NCBI RefSeq assembly: GCF_020055635.1
Contig: NZ_JAIPUT010000029.1
Coordinates: forward strand, 1 to 53,038
Reading direction: 5' to 3'
DNA length: 53,038 nt
Source of the DNA: Marivita sp.
Lineage (GTDB): Bacteria; Pseudomonadota; Alphaproteobacteria; Rhodobacterales; Rhodobacteraceae
Shown: positions 34,571-43,480 of the stretch, piece by piece
How the letters are laid out: each line of letters starts with the position of its first letter
How positions within the stretch are numbered: the stretch's first letter is position 1
Notes under the pieces: model-generated
The model's input: only the letters and a program-made list of their open reading frames with translations
Database searches by the model: none
Told to the model about the DNA's origin: nothing
Program-made: the position numbers and the translations under genes

Positions 34571-35539
34571 TCATGCCAGCACCGCGCCAATCCCGCCGGT
34601 CCGCAACTGGCGGAGTGATGACGCGCCTTCAAAGAGGAAGAGCGCGGCGATGTCATGCGTGCGCGCCAGCGCGGGTCCGGCCGCATCGCCCGCGGCGAAG
34701 AGGGCAGTGGCCCAGCCGTCGGCGGTCATGGCGTCATGTGCCAGCACGGTGACCGACCGCAGGTTCCCTTCAACCGGGCGAGCGCTGGCGGGATTCATGA
34801 TATGGCCCCAGACACGCCCGTTCAGCATGTAACTCTGCGCGCCAAGGCCCGAAGTTGCAACCGCCATGCCCTCGGGCAGGTGCAGGATCGCCGGAACGGG
34901 CTGGCCCGGCGCGGGAGGCTCGACCGCCACCTGCCAGTCGCGGCCTTCAGGGTGTCGGCCCAGCGCGCGCAGTTCACCGCCGACATCGAAAAGCAGGTTG
35001 GACACGCCGTGATCCCGCGCAAGTTGCCATGCGCGGTCGAGCGCGCGGCCCTTGGCGATACCGCAAAGGTCGAGCGTCAGATCGGCCTGGCCCTTGGTCA
35101 GCCGTCCTGTGCCAATTGTCACTTTCCGCCAATCCGGGGCCGCACCCCGTTCGATCGGCCCGAAGCCCCAGCGCGCGACAAGCGGCCCGACCGTCGGGTC
35201 GAACGCGCCTTCGCTTTCGCGGGCCAGCCGAAGCGCCGATTGCGTAACCCGGATCATCTCGGAACTCGCGGGCGAGCCGGACTGGCTTGCGTTGAAACGG
35301 CTGATGGCGCTGTCTGCGCGCCATGGCGACATGTCCCGGTCGATCTCCGCAAAAAGCGCGTCTATCTTGGGGCGCAGCCGCTCAAGCCCGGCCCCCTCCG
35401 GGCCGGTGATGCTCCACCGCGTCCCGAATGCCGCACCCGACAGATGGTCGGACGCCGCTGCGCGGGCAAGGGACGGGGCGGCCAGGGCTGCGCCCAGACC
35501 GGTCAGAAAAGCGCGTCTCGAAGGGAAAACTATGTGCAT
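34571..35539 (-). CDS. apbE: FAD:protein FMN transferase ApbE
   Basis: 322 residues. Attaches FMN covalently to Thr in NqrC and NqrB-type subunits. Seen: a twin-arginine-like leader (SRRAFLTGLGAALAAPSLARAA), GTRWSITG, MSPWRADSAISRFN, LDLCGIAKGRALDRAW, FDVGGELRALG and GHIMNPASARPVEG. The ATG at 35539 is 1 nt after the nqrF stop. It acts in the periplasm on the NQR complex encoded just upstream. In this operon the NqrC motif is present but the NqrB motif is not. Confidence 0.9.
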   Translation of the reverse strand: MHIVFPSRRAFLTGLGAALAAPSLARAAASDHLSGAAFGTRWSITGPEGAGLERLRPKIDALFAEIDRDMSPWRADSAISRFNASQSGSPASSEMIRVTQSALRLARESEGAFDPTVGPLVARWGFGPIERGAAPDWRKVTIGTGRLTKGQADLTLDLCGIAKGRALDRAWQLARDHGVSNLLFDVGGELRALGRHPEGRDWQVAVEPPAPGQPVPAILHLPEGMAVATSGLGAQSYMLNGRVWGHIMNPASARPVEGNLRSVTVLAHDAMTADGWATALFAAGDAAGPALARTHDIAALFLFEGASSLRQLRTGGIGAVLA

Positions 35540-35540
35540 G

Positions 35541-36764
35541 TCAGGCTCCGAAATCGTCGTAGAAGATGGCGTCGGGCTCCACACCCAAACGTTCCAAGGT
35601 CGCCAGCACCGCCGAAATCATCACCGGCGGCCCGCAGAGGTAGTATTCGCAGTCTTCGGGTGCGGGATGACCAGCCATCTCTGCGCGCAGGATCTCGTGG
35701 ATGAAGCCGGTTGGCCCGGTCCAGCGGTCGCCGGGGGCGGGATCGGACAGGGCAGGTGTCCAACTGAAATTGGCGTTGTCACGGGCAAGTGCCTCGAATT
35801 CCTCGGTATAGAACAGGTCGGCAGCGGTGCGGGCGCCGTAGAAATACCGGATACGCCGGGGGGTGTTCTGCCCCAGTTCCTGGTGGATCATCGCGCGCAG
35901 CGGGGCCATGCCGACGCCGCCTCCGATATAAACCATCTCGCGGTCGGTGGGCTGGACGTGGAACTCGCCGAACGGGCCCGAAGCCGTGACCGTGTCGCCG
36001 GGGTCCAGCATGAACAGCCAGGACGACACGATGCCCGGCGGGACTTCGCGCTCGCGCCCCGCGGGCGGCACGGCGAGGCGGATGTTGAAGACGGCGGTGC
36101 CTGCGTCTTCGGGGCGGCTGGCCAGCGAATAGGCGCGCGTCACCTCTGTGTCGGACGCGACGTGCATGTTGCGCCAGCCGGCGATCTGCCAGGCATCGCG
36201 GAAAGCCTCCGGCAGGTCGAGCTTTGAGAAGTCAAGGCTGTAGGGCGGCGCGGTGATCTGCATGAAATCGCCGGCATGAAAGGCGGTGGGACGGTCGCTG
36301 GGCAGCTCCAGCACGATCTCGCGGATCAGTGGCGCCAGCATCCGGGTCGAACGGACCGTGCAGGCAAAACCGCCCCCCGCGCTGAGGATGCCTTCGGGCA
36401 CCTCGACGGCGCAATCGCCGCGCAGGCTGGTCTGGCAGGCAAGTCGCACATGGTCGCGCCGCTCTTTCGGCGACAGCACCCCGCGTTCGGTCGCTTGCGC
36501 CGTGCCCGCGCCGTCGCCCGTGACGGTGACGCGGCACAGCCCGCAGGTTCCCTTGCCTCCGCAGGCCGCCGGGATCGGGATGGCCGCATTGTGCAGCGCA
36601 TCGAGCAGCTTCTCGCCACGTTGCGCCGGAATATGCCGCGCGCCGTTCAGCGAAATGTCGAGAGCCTCTGCCGGGATCAGACGCTGCCGAAGCACCACCA
36701 GCCCGATCGCCAGCCCGAGCATCAGCGTCACGATCACCAGGGAACCGACCGCGATCTCCGTCAT
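35541..36764 (-). CDS. nqrF: Na+-translocating NADH:quinone reductase subunit F
   Basis: 407 residues. NADH-oxidising subunit. Domains: N-terminal transmembrane helix (about 5-25), a 2Fe-2S ferredoxin domain with ACGGKGTCGLC and RLACQTSL giving the four Cys ligands, then a ferredoxin-reductase domain with FAD-binding TRAYSLAS, NADH-binding GGGVGMAPLRAM, YYLCGPPVM and a C-terminal DDFGA. All expected NqrF hallmarks are intact. The start overlaps the nqrE stop by 4 nt. Confidence 0.94.
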   Translation of the reverse strand: MTEIAVGSLVIVTLMLGLAIGLVVLRQRLIPAEALDISLNGARHIPAQRGEKLLDALHNAAIPIPAACGGKGTCGLCRVTVTGDGAGTAQATERGVLSPKERRDHVRLACQTSLRGDCAVEVPEGILSAGGGFACTVRSTRMLAPLIREIVLELPSDRPTAFHAGDFMQITAPPYSLDFSKLDLPEAFRDAWQIAGWRNMHVASDTEVTRAYSLASRPEDAGTAVFNIRLAVPPAGREREVPPGIVSSWLFMLDPGDTVTASGPFGEFHVQPTDREMVYIGGGVGMAPLRAMIHQELGQNTPRRIRYFYGARTAADLFYTEEFEALARDNANFSWTPALSDPAPGDRWTGPTGFIHEILRAEMAGHPAPEDCEYYLCGPPVMISAVLATLERLGVEPDAIFYDDFGA

Positions 36765-37375
36765 TGCGACACCGCCATCTGGGCAAAGGACGCAAATCCC
36801 AGCGACATCAGCCCGGTCATGACAAAGGCGATGCCCAGCCCGCGAAGTCCCGCGGGCAGGTCCGCATAGGCCAGCCGGGTGCGCAATGCGCCAAGCATCA
36901 CGACCGCGACGGCAAAGCCCAGCCCGCTGCCAAGCCCGAACACCGCCGATTCCGCCAGCGTATACGCCCTGTCCACCATGAAAAGGCTCCCCGCGAGGAT
37001 CGCGCATTGCACCGTCAGAAGTGGCAGAAAGACCCCGAAGGCGGCATGGACTGCGGGAAAGAAGCGGTCCAGCAGCATTTCGAGCACCTGCACCGTCGCT
37101 GCGATCACGCCAATAAAGGCGATGAGCGAGAGGTAGGACAGGTCAAGATCGGGCATCCCGGCCCAGGTCCACGCGCCGGGGGCCAGCACGCCCTGATAGA
37201 TCAGCCAGTTGAGCGGCACCGTCACGCCCAGGACGCCGGTCATTGCGATGCCAAGGCCGATGGCGCTTTCGGGGCGTTTGGAGAGCGCAAGGAAGGTGCA
37301 CAGCCCGAGGAACAGCGTCAGCGGCATGTTGTCCACAAATGCGGCAGACAGGAAAAGCGCCCAGAGACCCGTCAT
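36761..37375 (-). CDS. nqrE: Na+-translocating NADH:quinone reductase subunit E
   Basis: 204 residues, six transmembrane segments. Shares an intramembrane 2Fe-2S centre with NqrD. Seen: LFLGLCTFLALSKRPESAIGLG with the first conserved Cys, and FLPLLTVQCAILAGSLFM with the second. Both Cys that form the shared cluster are kept. 4-nt overlaps with nqrD and nqrF. Confidence 0.93.
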   Translation of the reverse strand: MTGLWALFLSAAFVDNMPLTLFLGLCTFLALSKRPESAIGLGIAMTGVLGVTVPLNWLIYQGVLAPGAWTWAGMPDLDLSYLSLIAFIGVIAATVQVLEMLLDRFFPAVHAAFGVFLPLLTVQCAILAGSLFMVDRAYTLAESAVFGLGSGLGFAVAVVMLGALRTRLAYADLPAGLRGLGIAFVMTGLMSLGFASFAQMAVSQ

Positions 37376-38037
37376 TCGGCGGGCCTCACGTCTGCGGGGG
37401 GCTCATGCTCGGGGGCTTCGGCCTGTTCCGGCAGAAGGGCCCGGATCGCCCAGACAAGGCCGCCCAGCAGGAAAAAGGCCGATGGGGCCAGCAGCATCAG
37501 GCTCAGCGGTGTGAACCAGCCGCCCGCATCCGCCAGAGGCAGCGCCTGCCAGCCGAAAAGCTGCCCTCGGCCAAAAAGTTCACGCAGGCCGCCGATGATC
37601 AGCAGGATCAGCGAATACCCCAGCCCGTTGCCGAACGCGTCGACCGCCGCCGGGACCGGCGCATGGTGACGCGCATAGGCTTCGGTGCGGCCCAGCACGA
37701 GACAGTTGGTGGTGATCAGGCTGACATAGATCGACAGCGCGCGGCTGATATCGGCGAAGAAGGCTTGCAGCACCTGGTCGATCACGATCACCAGCGAGGC
37801 GACGATGACGATCTGCACGATCAGGCGGATGGTATCGGGAATGTGGCGGCGGATCAGGCTGATGATCCCCGCCGACAGGGTCAGCACGACGGTCAGCGAC
37901 ACCGACATGGTCAGCGCCGTTGCGAGCGAAGTGGTCACCGCCAGCGCCGAACAGATCCCGAGGATCTGCAACGTCACCGGGTTCTGCCGGATCAGCGGTT
38001 CGGTCAGGGTGGTCCAGAGGTCGAAACGCGCGGCCAT
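37372..38037 (-). CDS. nqrD: Na+-translocating NADH:quinone reductase subunit D
   Basis: 221 residues, six transmembrane segments. Seen: LILGICSALAVTTSL-like motif (LQILGICSALAVTT) with the first cluster Cys and SLITTNCLVLGRTEAYA with the second, LLIIGGLRELFGRG, and a hydrophilic C-terminal tail. Partner of NqrE in the intramembrane Fe-S cluster. It overlaps nqrE by 4 nt and is 3 nt after nqrC. Confidence 0.93.
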   Translation of the reverse strand: MAARFDLWTTLTEPLIRQNPVTLQILGICSALAVTTSLATALTMSVSLTVVLTLSAGIISLIRRHIPDTIRLIVQIVIVASLVIVIDQVLQAFFADISRALSIYVSLITTNCLVLGRTEAYARHHAPVPAAVDAFGNGLGYSLILLIIGGLRELFGRGQLFGWQALPLADAGGWFTPLSLMLLAPSAFFLLGGLVWAIRALLPEQAEAPEHEPPADVRPAE

Positions 38038-38040
38038 GGA

Positions 38041-38835
38041 TCAGAACTCCCCTCTCTGAATGGCGCGGATCAGCGGGCCGTAGCCGTCGGGGCCAAGCCA
38101 GAAGCGCACCATGTTCGAGATGCCCCGCGTGGTGCGCGTGGCCCCGGTGATGCCGTCGACCTGGTAGGCGGTCGATGCGTCGCCCCGCGCCACGTTGAAG
38201 CGCAGATCGCCGGTATCGTCGTGCAATTCGGTGCCCGGGAAGCTGGATTGCCACGAGGGATCCTCGATCCGTCCGCCCAGGCCGGGGGTTTCGGAATGGC
38301 TGGTGATGGCGATCCCGGCGATGGTGTTCATGTCGCCCTCGACGGCCAGGATCGCGTCGATCCGCCCGCCATAGCCCTGTCCGGTCATCGGCAGCAGCAC
38401 CAGGGAAATCGAATCGTTCCGGCGCAGCAGGAAGATCTGGGCGTAATCCGGTCGCTGGCCCAGACCGGCGATGTCGGCCCCGGCCTCCAGCGCGGTCCAG
38501 TTCACGGTGTCGGCCAAGGCGGCGTCAAGCGTGTCGGTGGTCACGTCCTGCGCGGCGCGCCCCTCGTCAAGGTCGATCACCACCGTCGACAAGGTGCCGC
38601 CCGATTGCTCCAGAAGATCGCCCATGCCGGGAATGCCGCGCACCAGCGCCTCGATCCGGGCCTGTTCCTCGGCGGCGCGGTTGGCGGTCTGGATCGGGCG
38701 CAGCAACACGGTCGCGCCGCTGACCAGCAGGGCGCAGACCGCCGCCACGACGAATGCCATGACAAGCGTCTTGGTCCGGCTTTCGTTCGGCAGCGCAAGG
38801 AATCGTCGCCAGGGATTGCGCTCAGTGTCGGCCAT
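38041..38835 (-). CDS. nqrC: Na+-translocating NADH:quinone reductase subunit C
   Basis: 264 residues. One N-terminal transmembrane helix and a periplasmic FMN-binding domain. Seen: GYGGRIDAILAVEGDMNTI, HSETPGLGGRIEDPSW, and VDGITGATRTT, the [ST]GAT-type flavinylation motif near the C-terminus where ApbE attaches FMN to the Thr. The ATG at 38835 overlaps the nqrB stop by 14 nt. Confidence 0.92.
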   Translation of the reverse strand: MADTERNPWRRFLALPNESRTKTLVMAFVVAAVCALLVSGATVLLRPIQTANRAAEEQARIEALVRGIPGMGDLLEQSGGTLSTVVIDLDEGRAAQDVTTDTLDAALADTVNWTALEAGADIAGLGQRPDYAQIFLLRRNDSISLVLLPMTGQGYGGRIDAILAVEGDMNTIAGIAITSHSETPGLGGRIEDPSWQSSFPGTELHDDTGDLRFNVARGDASTAYQVDGITGATRTTRGISNMVRFWLGPDGYGPLIRAIQRGEF

Positions 38836-39604
38836 GTCGCCTCCGTCTTCGGGCATACCAGAGCGCCAGCGCCACCTCGTCGAGGACCGGCGCGGCGAGC
38901 GATGTGAGCAGCGCTGCGGCCACCGCGAACTGTACCGGCGCCGCCCCGTGCCATGCATTTGCAAAAAGGATCACCAGCGCGAGAAAGAGCAGCCCATTGA
39001 GCCAGCGGCCCAACCGTGTCGTCGCGCTGGTGACAGGATCGGCCACCAGCAAGACCAGCACGACACCCGCCGCGGGCAGGGCGAAACCCGGCAGCACGCC
39101 GATCGCCACCGCACCCGTCGCACCCAGCGCCGCGCTGAGCAGAACACCGGCAGGCATCACCCCGGTCATCAGGCCGATCGCTGCCGCCGGGATCGCGGCC
39201 CATGCGACCGGCAACAGGATCTCGGGCCAGGCGAAGCCGGGGAAACCGAATCCGAGGAAGGAAAGCGCCACCGTCGCCGGGTTGACCACGTTGCGCCCCC
39301 AGCCGCCGAAGACCAGCTCTCCCATCACCGCGCCAAAGCTGATGCCGAGGATGAGCCGGACCCCCCCAAGGCCTTCGGGCGCCAGCATCGCGATTGCCAA
39401 AGCCGTGATCCCCGCCGAGAGCGAGACCGGCTGCGCTCGGGCCAGCAGAAAGACAAGCTGCCAGATCGCCAGGACCAGCAGCGCCAGCGCCAGGCGGTGC
39501 ATGTCCTGAATGTTGCCGAACCACAGCCAGAAAAGGGCGAGCGGCAGATAGGCCAGCAACAGCAGGACCACCACTGTCTCGCGGGTCCAGATTCCCCTGT
39601 TCAT
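38822..39604 (-). CDS. nqrB: Compact NqrB-like subunit lacking the covalent-FMN segment
   Basis: 260 residues, whereas known NqrB is about 400-415. The retained part matches the NqrB core: ILGISFGAVMGELVFGGWGRNVVNPATVALSF (like the GITFG...EVFGGTGRNFLNPAL stretch) and LLVADPVTSATTRLGRWLNG (like FMATDPVSA...GKW). The roughly 140 N-terminal residues are missing, and so is the stretch after NPA that carries DGYSGAT and IGE in normal NqrB, so no Thr for FMN is present there. The ORF is intact and overlaps nqrA by 4 nt, which argues against a sequencing error. RnfD normally also carries the motif. Confidence 0.8.
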   Translation of the reverse strand: MNRGIWTRETVVVLLLLAYLPLALFWLWFGNIQDMHRLALALLVLAIWQLVFLLARAQPVSLSAGITALAIAMLAPEGLGGVRLILGISFGAVMGELVFGGWGRNVVNPATVALSFLGFGFPGFAWPEILLPVAWAAIPAAAIGLMTGVMPAGVLLSAALGATGAVAIGVLPGFALPAAGVVLVLLVADPVTSATTRLGRWLNGLLFLALVILFANAWHGAAPVQFAVAAALLTSLAAPVLDEVALALWYARRRRRHGRH

Positions 39605-40857
39605 GCAGCGAACTCCGTCCGGATCCGCTCCAGCATGCCGCGCAGAAGCTGCCGCAGATGGCCGTCGTCCCCCAGGACGTAGTCGGCCAGCGCGCAATCC
39701 TCTTCCAGCAGCGACAGGACCCCCATCTTCATCGCCGTTTCATCGTCGCCCGCACTGAGCACGCGGGTGAATGCGGCCGCGGGCAAGGCACCGCCAAAGG
39801 CCTGGTCAAGTGCCGCACTAGGGATCACCGGCCTGGCGCTGGCCGAGCGGGTGAGCGCGGCGGTCAGCCAATGTCGCGTGGGGCGCGACGGGTCGCGTGG
39901 CAAAGCGGTGACCTGCCTGTCGCGCGGGAGCAGCCAATGCTCGGCGTGGCCGTCCAGGGGCGATCCGGACAGGAGCCTGTGCGCTCCGGGCAGAACGCTG
40001 CGATAGGTCAGGCCCCGCAGATCGGCACCGGCTTGCGTTCGCACCAGACGGCTTTCCCGCAAGGCCGATCCGGCGATGCTGACCAGCCGGGTCAGCGGCA
40101 GTTGCCCGGTCTCCAGCAGGGTGCCAAGTGCCGCCACATCCTCGGCATGGATATCCCAGACAGGCGTGTCGAGCCCGGCGGGACAAAGCGCGTGAATGCG
40201 CAATCCCGCGGCACCCTGCGGATGACGTGCCCCGATTGATACGACATGTGCCTTCTGCCCGTCGGCGCTGTCGATCAAGGCGGGGCCCGGCTGTTGACAC
40301 AGAAACGGAGCTTCGTCCGTCAGCAACGCCAAGGCGCGAAGTCCACGGCCGAACGCCTCTTCCAGCCCATCGAGGGCAAGGCGCGGATCGGGCGCGAAAG
40401 GGCGGGTGTCTGCCGCCATGACCACGATGGCGGCCGGGCGCTCCTTGGCATCGGGCATCCCTCCGAACGGCCGCCGCCGGAGCCACGGCCAGAATCCGGC
40501 CCGCTGCATCAGACGTCGCAAGCCCGCTTCGGTGTCGGCCCCTGACGTGTCATGAACGATGGCATCGCCGCCGGTTTCCCGGAAAACCACGATTTCGGAC
40601 AGCCGGTGCCCCTGCAACAGCGAGACCCGTGCGACGCGGGCCGCCATCGGCGCCACGAAACAGACATTTGGCGCGTCGCGCAACCGGGCCAGTGGCGCGC
40701 CCGCCGCCACAACCGCGTCATCCTTCGCTTCGATCGACACACGCGGCGCGGTGCCACGCGGCGGGCGAAGGCCTGCCTCCTCCGTCATGACCTCCTCGAT
40801 GCCATGCGCAGTGCGTGGCGGCGAGGGGAAAGGAATTGTGAGACCCGAGCGGGACAT
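39601..40857 (-). CDS. nqrA: Na+-translocating NADH:quinone reductase subunit A
   Basis: 418 residues, slightly shorter than usual (about 446) and divergent. Seen: AAGAPLARLRDAPNVCFVAPMAARV (barrel-sandwich-like entry), RRPFGGMPDAKERPAAIVVMAADTRPFAPDP, VWDIHAEDVAALGTLLETGQLPLTRLVSIAG, and a C-terminal EEDCALADYVLG, each corresponding to known NqrA blocks. The start at 40857 was taken because it precedes SGLTIPF; ATG at 40869 is also possible. It is the first gene of the NQR operon and divergent from the pentaheme cytochrome. Confidence 0.85.
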   Translation of the reverse strand: MSRSGLTIPFPSPPRTAHGIEEVMTEEAGLRPPRGTAPRVSIEAKDDAVVAAGAPLARLRDAPNVCFVAPMAARVARVSLLQGHRLSEIVVFRETGGDAIVHDTSGADTEAGLRRLMQRAGFWPWLRRRPFGGMPDAKERPAAIVVMAADTRPFAPDPRLALDGLEEAFGRGLRALALLTDEAPFLCQQPGPALIDSADGQKAHVVSIGARHPQGAAGLRIHALCPAGLDTPVWDIHAEDVAALGTLLETGQLPLTRLVSIAGSALRESRLVRTQAGADLRGLTYRSVLPGAHRLLSGSPLDGHAEHWLLPRDRQVTALPRDPSRPTRHWLTAALTRSASARPVIPSAALDQAFGGALPAAAFTRVLSAGDDETAMKMGVLSLLEEDCALADYVLGDDGHLRQLLRGMLERIRTEFAA

Positions 40858-40987
40858 AGCCTGGAACATGCGGCATCGGTACCACGGAACCGCGGCACGT
40901 CGTTTGATCTGCCGCAATCCGCCGCCGGGTAAGTCGTGGTAATCTTCGAACGAGTTTCCCGCTGGCATACACACCGGAGTAGACGCG

Positions 40988-42166
40988 ATGTCCCACACGC
41001 CCAAAGCCACCTGGCTCGTTCTCGCCGCCGCATCTTGTGCAATCCTGCTGATCGGCGCCCCGTCCGTGCCGGGCCAGAACGACCAGGCCGGGTCCGAAGA
41101 GGCCGAGACAATCGTGCCCTTTGCACTGCCCAAATCCGGTCCCTTCAATCCGGCCGATATCGAGATCAAGAACGACCAATCCATCACCGACTGGTTTCGC
41201 TCGGCCCATGCCGACGCGGCGGCCGAAGCGTTCCGCCACTGGGACGAGGAAGAGGAAATCACCGCCGTCTGCGCCACCTGCCATTCCGGCGAGGGCTTTC
41301 GCGACTACCACGGGCTTGATGGCACAACGGCAGGCAAGGTCGACGGCCCGATCAACACCGGTGGCGTGGTCGATTGCGGCACCTGCCACAATGCGGGGCT
41401 TGCGGATATCGAAGAGATCGCCTTCCCCAGCGGCCTCATGCATCCGGTTCAGGGGGTCGAGGCGTCCTGCATGACCTGCCACCAGGGCCGGACCGCGGGC
41501 AGCAACGTCGTCAAGGCGATGGGCGATCTGGATCTTGATGAACCCAACGCCGACCTGCGCTTCATCAACCCGCATTATGCCACCGCCGCCGCGACATGGC
41601 TCGGCGGCTATGGCGGGTCGGGATATCATTACGACGGCAAGGACTATTCCGGTCGGTTCTTCCATGCCCGGCCGGTGTCGAGTTGCGTGTCCTGCCACGA
41701 ACCTCACACGCTCGAGGTCGCGTTCGAGCCGTGTCTCACCTGCCACCAGGCAGATTCCACCGAAGGCATCCGCATCGCCCGGCAAAGCTATGACGGCAGC
41801 GGCAATACATCGAAAGGGATCAAGTCCGACCTCGAGGCGAATGCCGCAACGCTTCTGGACATGATCAAGGCCTACGCCGCCGAGGTCGCGGACGCGCCGA
41901 TCCTCTATGACGGAACGCGCTATCCCTACTTCTTCGCCGATTCGAATGGCGACGGGGCGGTCGACCAAAGCGATGGAAAAGCCGTCGCCTACACGTCGTG
42001 GACGCCGCGCAGCCTGCGTGCCGCCTATAACTGGAAACTGGTCACCGCCGATCCCGGCAACTACGTCCACAACCCGCCTTACATGCTCGAACTTCTCTAC
42101 GACTCAATCGAGGATCTGGGCGGCCCGCTGGGGACCGATATGGAGGCTTTGAACCTGCTGCGGTAA
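40988..42166 (+). CDS. Periplasmic pentaheme cytochrome c with an EF-hand-like loop
   Basis: 392 residues. An N-terminal hydrophobic segment (9-26) is a signal peptide or anchor. Five CxxCH heme-attachment motifs: CATCH 95-99, CGTCH 130-134, CMTCH 161-165, CVSCH 233-237 and CLTCH 249-253. An EF-hand/dockerin-like Ca-binding loop DSNGDGAVDQSD is at 318-329. Several extra His could be distal ligands. GGAG lies 8 nt before the ATG. Divergent from nqrA with a shared 130-nt region. A role as electron donor or acceptor of the NQR-like complex is possible. The exact family is not recognised; a short conserved tail follows. Confidence 0.8.
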   Translation: MSHTPKATWLVLAAASCAILLIGAPSVPGQNDQAGSEEAETIVPFALPKSGPFNPADIEIKNDQSITDWFRSAHADAAAEAFRHWDEEEEITAVCATCHSGEGFRDYHGLDGTTAGKVDGPINTGGVVDCGTCHNAGLADIEEIAFPSGLMHPVQGVEASCMTCHQGRTAGSNVVKAMGDLDLDEPNADLRFINPHYATAAATWLGGYGGSGYHYDGKDYSGRFFHARPVSSCVSCHEPHTLEVAFEPCLTCHQADSTEGIRIARQSYDGSGNTSKGIKSDLEANAATLLDMIKAYAAEVADAPILYDGTRYPYFFADSNGDGAVDQSDGKAVAYTSWTPRSLRAAYNWKLVTADPGNYVHNPPYMLELLYDSIEDLGGPLGTDMEALNLLR

Positions 42167-42198
42167 ACCGGACGCCTCGGGGGGGTGCCACGCCGGCT

Positions 42199-43377
42199 TC
42201 AGTCGGCTCGGTCCGCCGAAGTTGCCTCGGCATCGACGTAACGCAGAGCCATCAGGGTGACCGGTGGGCCGATGATCTCGAAAACCACGGTGGCCGCGAC
42301 AGTCAGCGTCATGATTGTCGCGTCCCATTGCGGGATCGCTTCCGCCGCGACCAGCGCCATGCCGACTGCGACCCCCGCTTGGGGAAGAAGCGCAGGTCCG
42401 TAGGCGTGGCGCTCTCTGACAGGCACATGCCCCAGCCGCGCGCCGATCTCGCCCGCCAGCAACCGCGACATGATGCGCAGCGCCACATAGGCCGCTGTGA
42501 GCCACCCAAGGGACCACAGGGCATCCAGTTCAAGCGACGCCCCGGCGAGCAGGAAAAAAAGGAGCATGAACGGCCATTCGATATGCTCGATTTCATTGAA
42601 GGCGCGCTCGTGATGCTGCGCGAAATTGGCGATGACGGCGCCGGCGGTCATGCCGGCCACCAGGAATGACATTTCCATCCAGAGCGACACCCCCGCAGTG
42701 ATGAAGACCACGCCGATGGCTTCGGTCTGCAACGGCTCGCCCGGCTTGAGCCGCCCGGTGAGATACGCCGCGGGCATGCCTATGGCGAGGCCAAGAAGAA
42801 CGGCGCCCCCGATATCGAAGCCGACCGCCAGCAAGGGCTCGGTCCAGCCGTTGAACGGGTGCACCAGGGCCAGACAAAGGCTGAACATGATCAGGCCCCA
42901 GACATCGTCGATCGCCACGATGCCGCTCAGGGTTTCCGAAAATCCGTTCCGGATGCCGGATTGATGGATGACGTCCGAGATCGCCGCCGGTGCCGTCGCT
43001 GTCGCGATTGCCCCCAGCAAAAGGGCAAGTCCCGGGTCGACGCCCAACAGCGCCAGGCCCGCCCAGACGACAACCGTGGTCCCGGCAACGACACAAAGGG
43101 AAATCGAAAAGATCGCCCGTCCATGACGTGCCAGGTTCTCCCGGGTCAACTCCCCGCCCAGCAGAAAGGCGACCATCGTGAGCGCAATGTAGGACAGCGG
43201 CGCAAACCAGTCCGCCGAGGCTTCAGGCAGAATGCCGAAACCGGATTGCCCGAACAGCAGACCCAGGAGCAAAAGCACCGTCACCCGCGGCAGGCGTGTC
43301 GCGCGACCGAACTGGTCGGCCGCCAATCCTGCCAGAAACAGGGCCCCCAGCGCAGTGATCACAAGGCCATCGTCCAC
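42199..43377 (-). CDS. CPA-type cation:proton antiporter
   Basis: 392 residues, about 12 transmembrane helices. Exchanges Na+ or K+ for protons across the membrane. Seen: a Leu-rich N-terminal helix, LLGAIATATAPAAISDVIHQSG, the conserved TxxAPAAISDV-type segment carrying the ion-site Asp, and SGIVAIDDVWGLIMFSL with the second acidic pair (AIDD). No C-terminal TrkA domain. Convergent with the cytochrome gene (32-nt gap). Na+ exchange would complement an NQR-type pump, but the ion is not determined. Confidence 0.85.
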   Translation of the reverse strand: MDDGLVITALGALFLAGLAADQFGRATRLPRVTVLLLLGLLFGQSGFGILPEASADWFAPLSYIALTMVAFLLGGELTRENLARHGRAIFSISLCVVAGTTVVVWAGLALLGVDPGLALLLGAIATATAPAAISDVIHQSGIRNGFSETLSGIVAIDDVWGLIMFSLCLALVHPFNGWTEPLLAVGFDIGGAVLLGLAIGMPAAYLTGRLKPGEPLQTEAIGVVFITAGVSLWMEMSFLVAGMTAGAVIANFAQHHERAFNEIEHIEWPFMLLFFLLAGASLELDALWSLGWLTAAYVALRIMSRLLAGEIGARLGHVPVRERHAYGPALLPQAGVAVGMALVAAEAIPQWDATIMTLTVAATVVFEIIGPPVTLMALRYVDAEATSADRAD

Positions 43378-43480
43378 GCTGTCATTCCCCTGATGAACGC
43401 CGTGCTCGCAGGTACTCTACTGAAACGGCTTCCGAAAACCAGATAATGTGCAGGGCAATTTCGGCTTGGGCGATATCGGT

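Noticed and set aside
40900-40920. FNR/Anr-like site (TTGAT with a poor second half) between nqrA and the cytochrome gene
   Set aside because: Only one half-site matches; the other half has three of five bases. Not enough to call.
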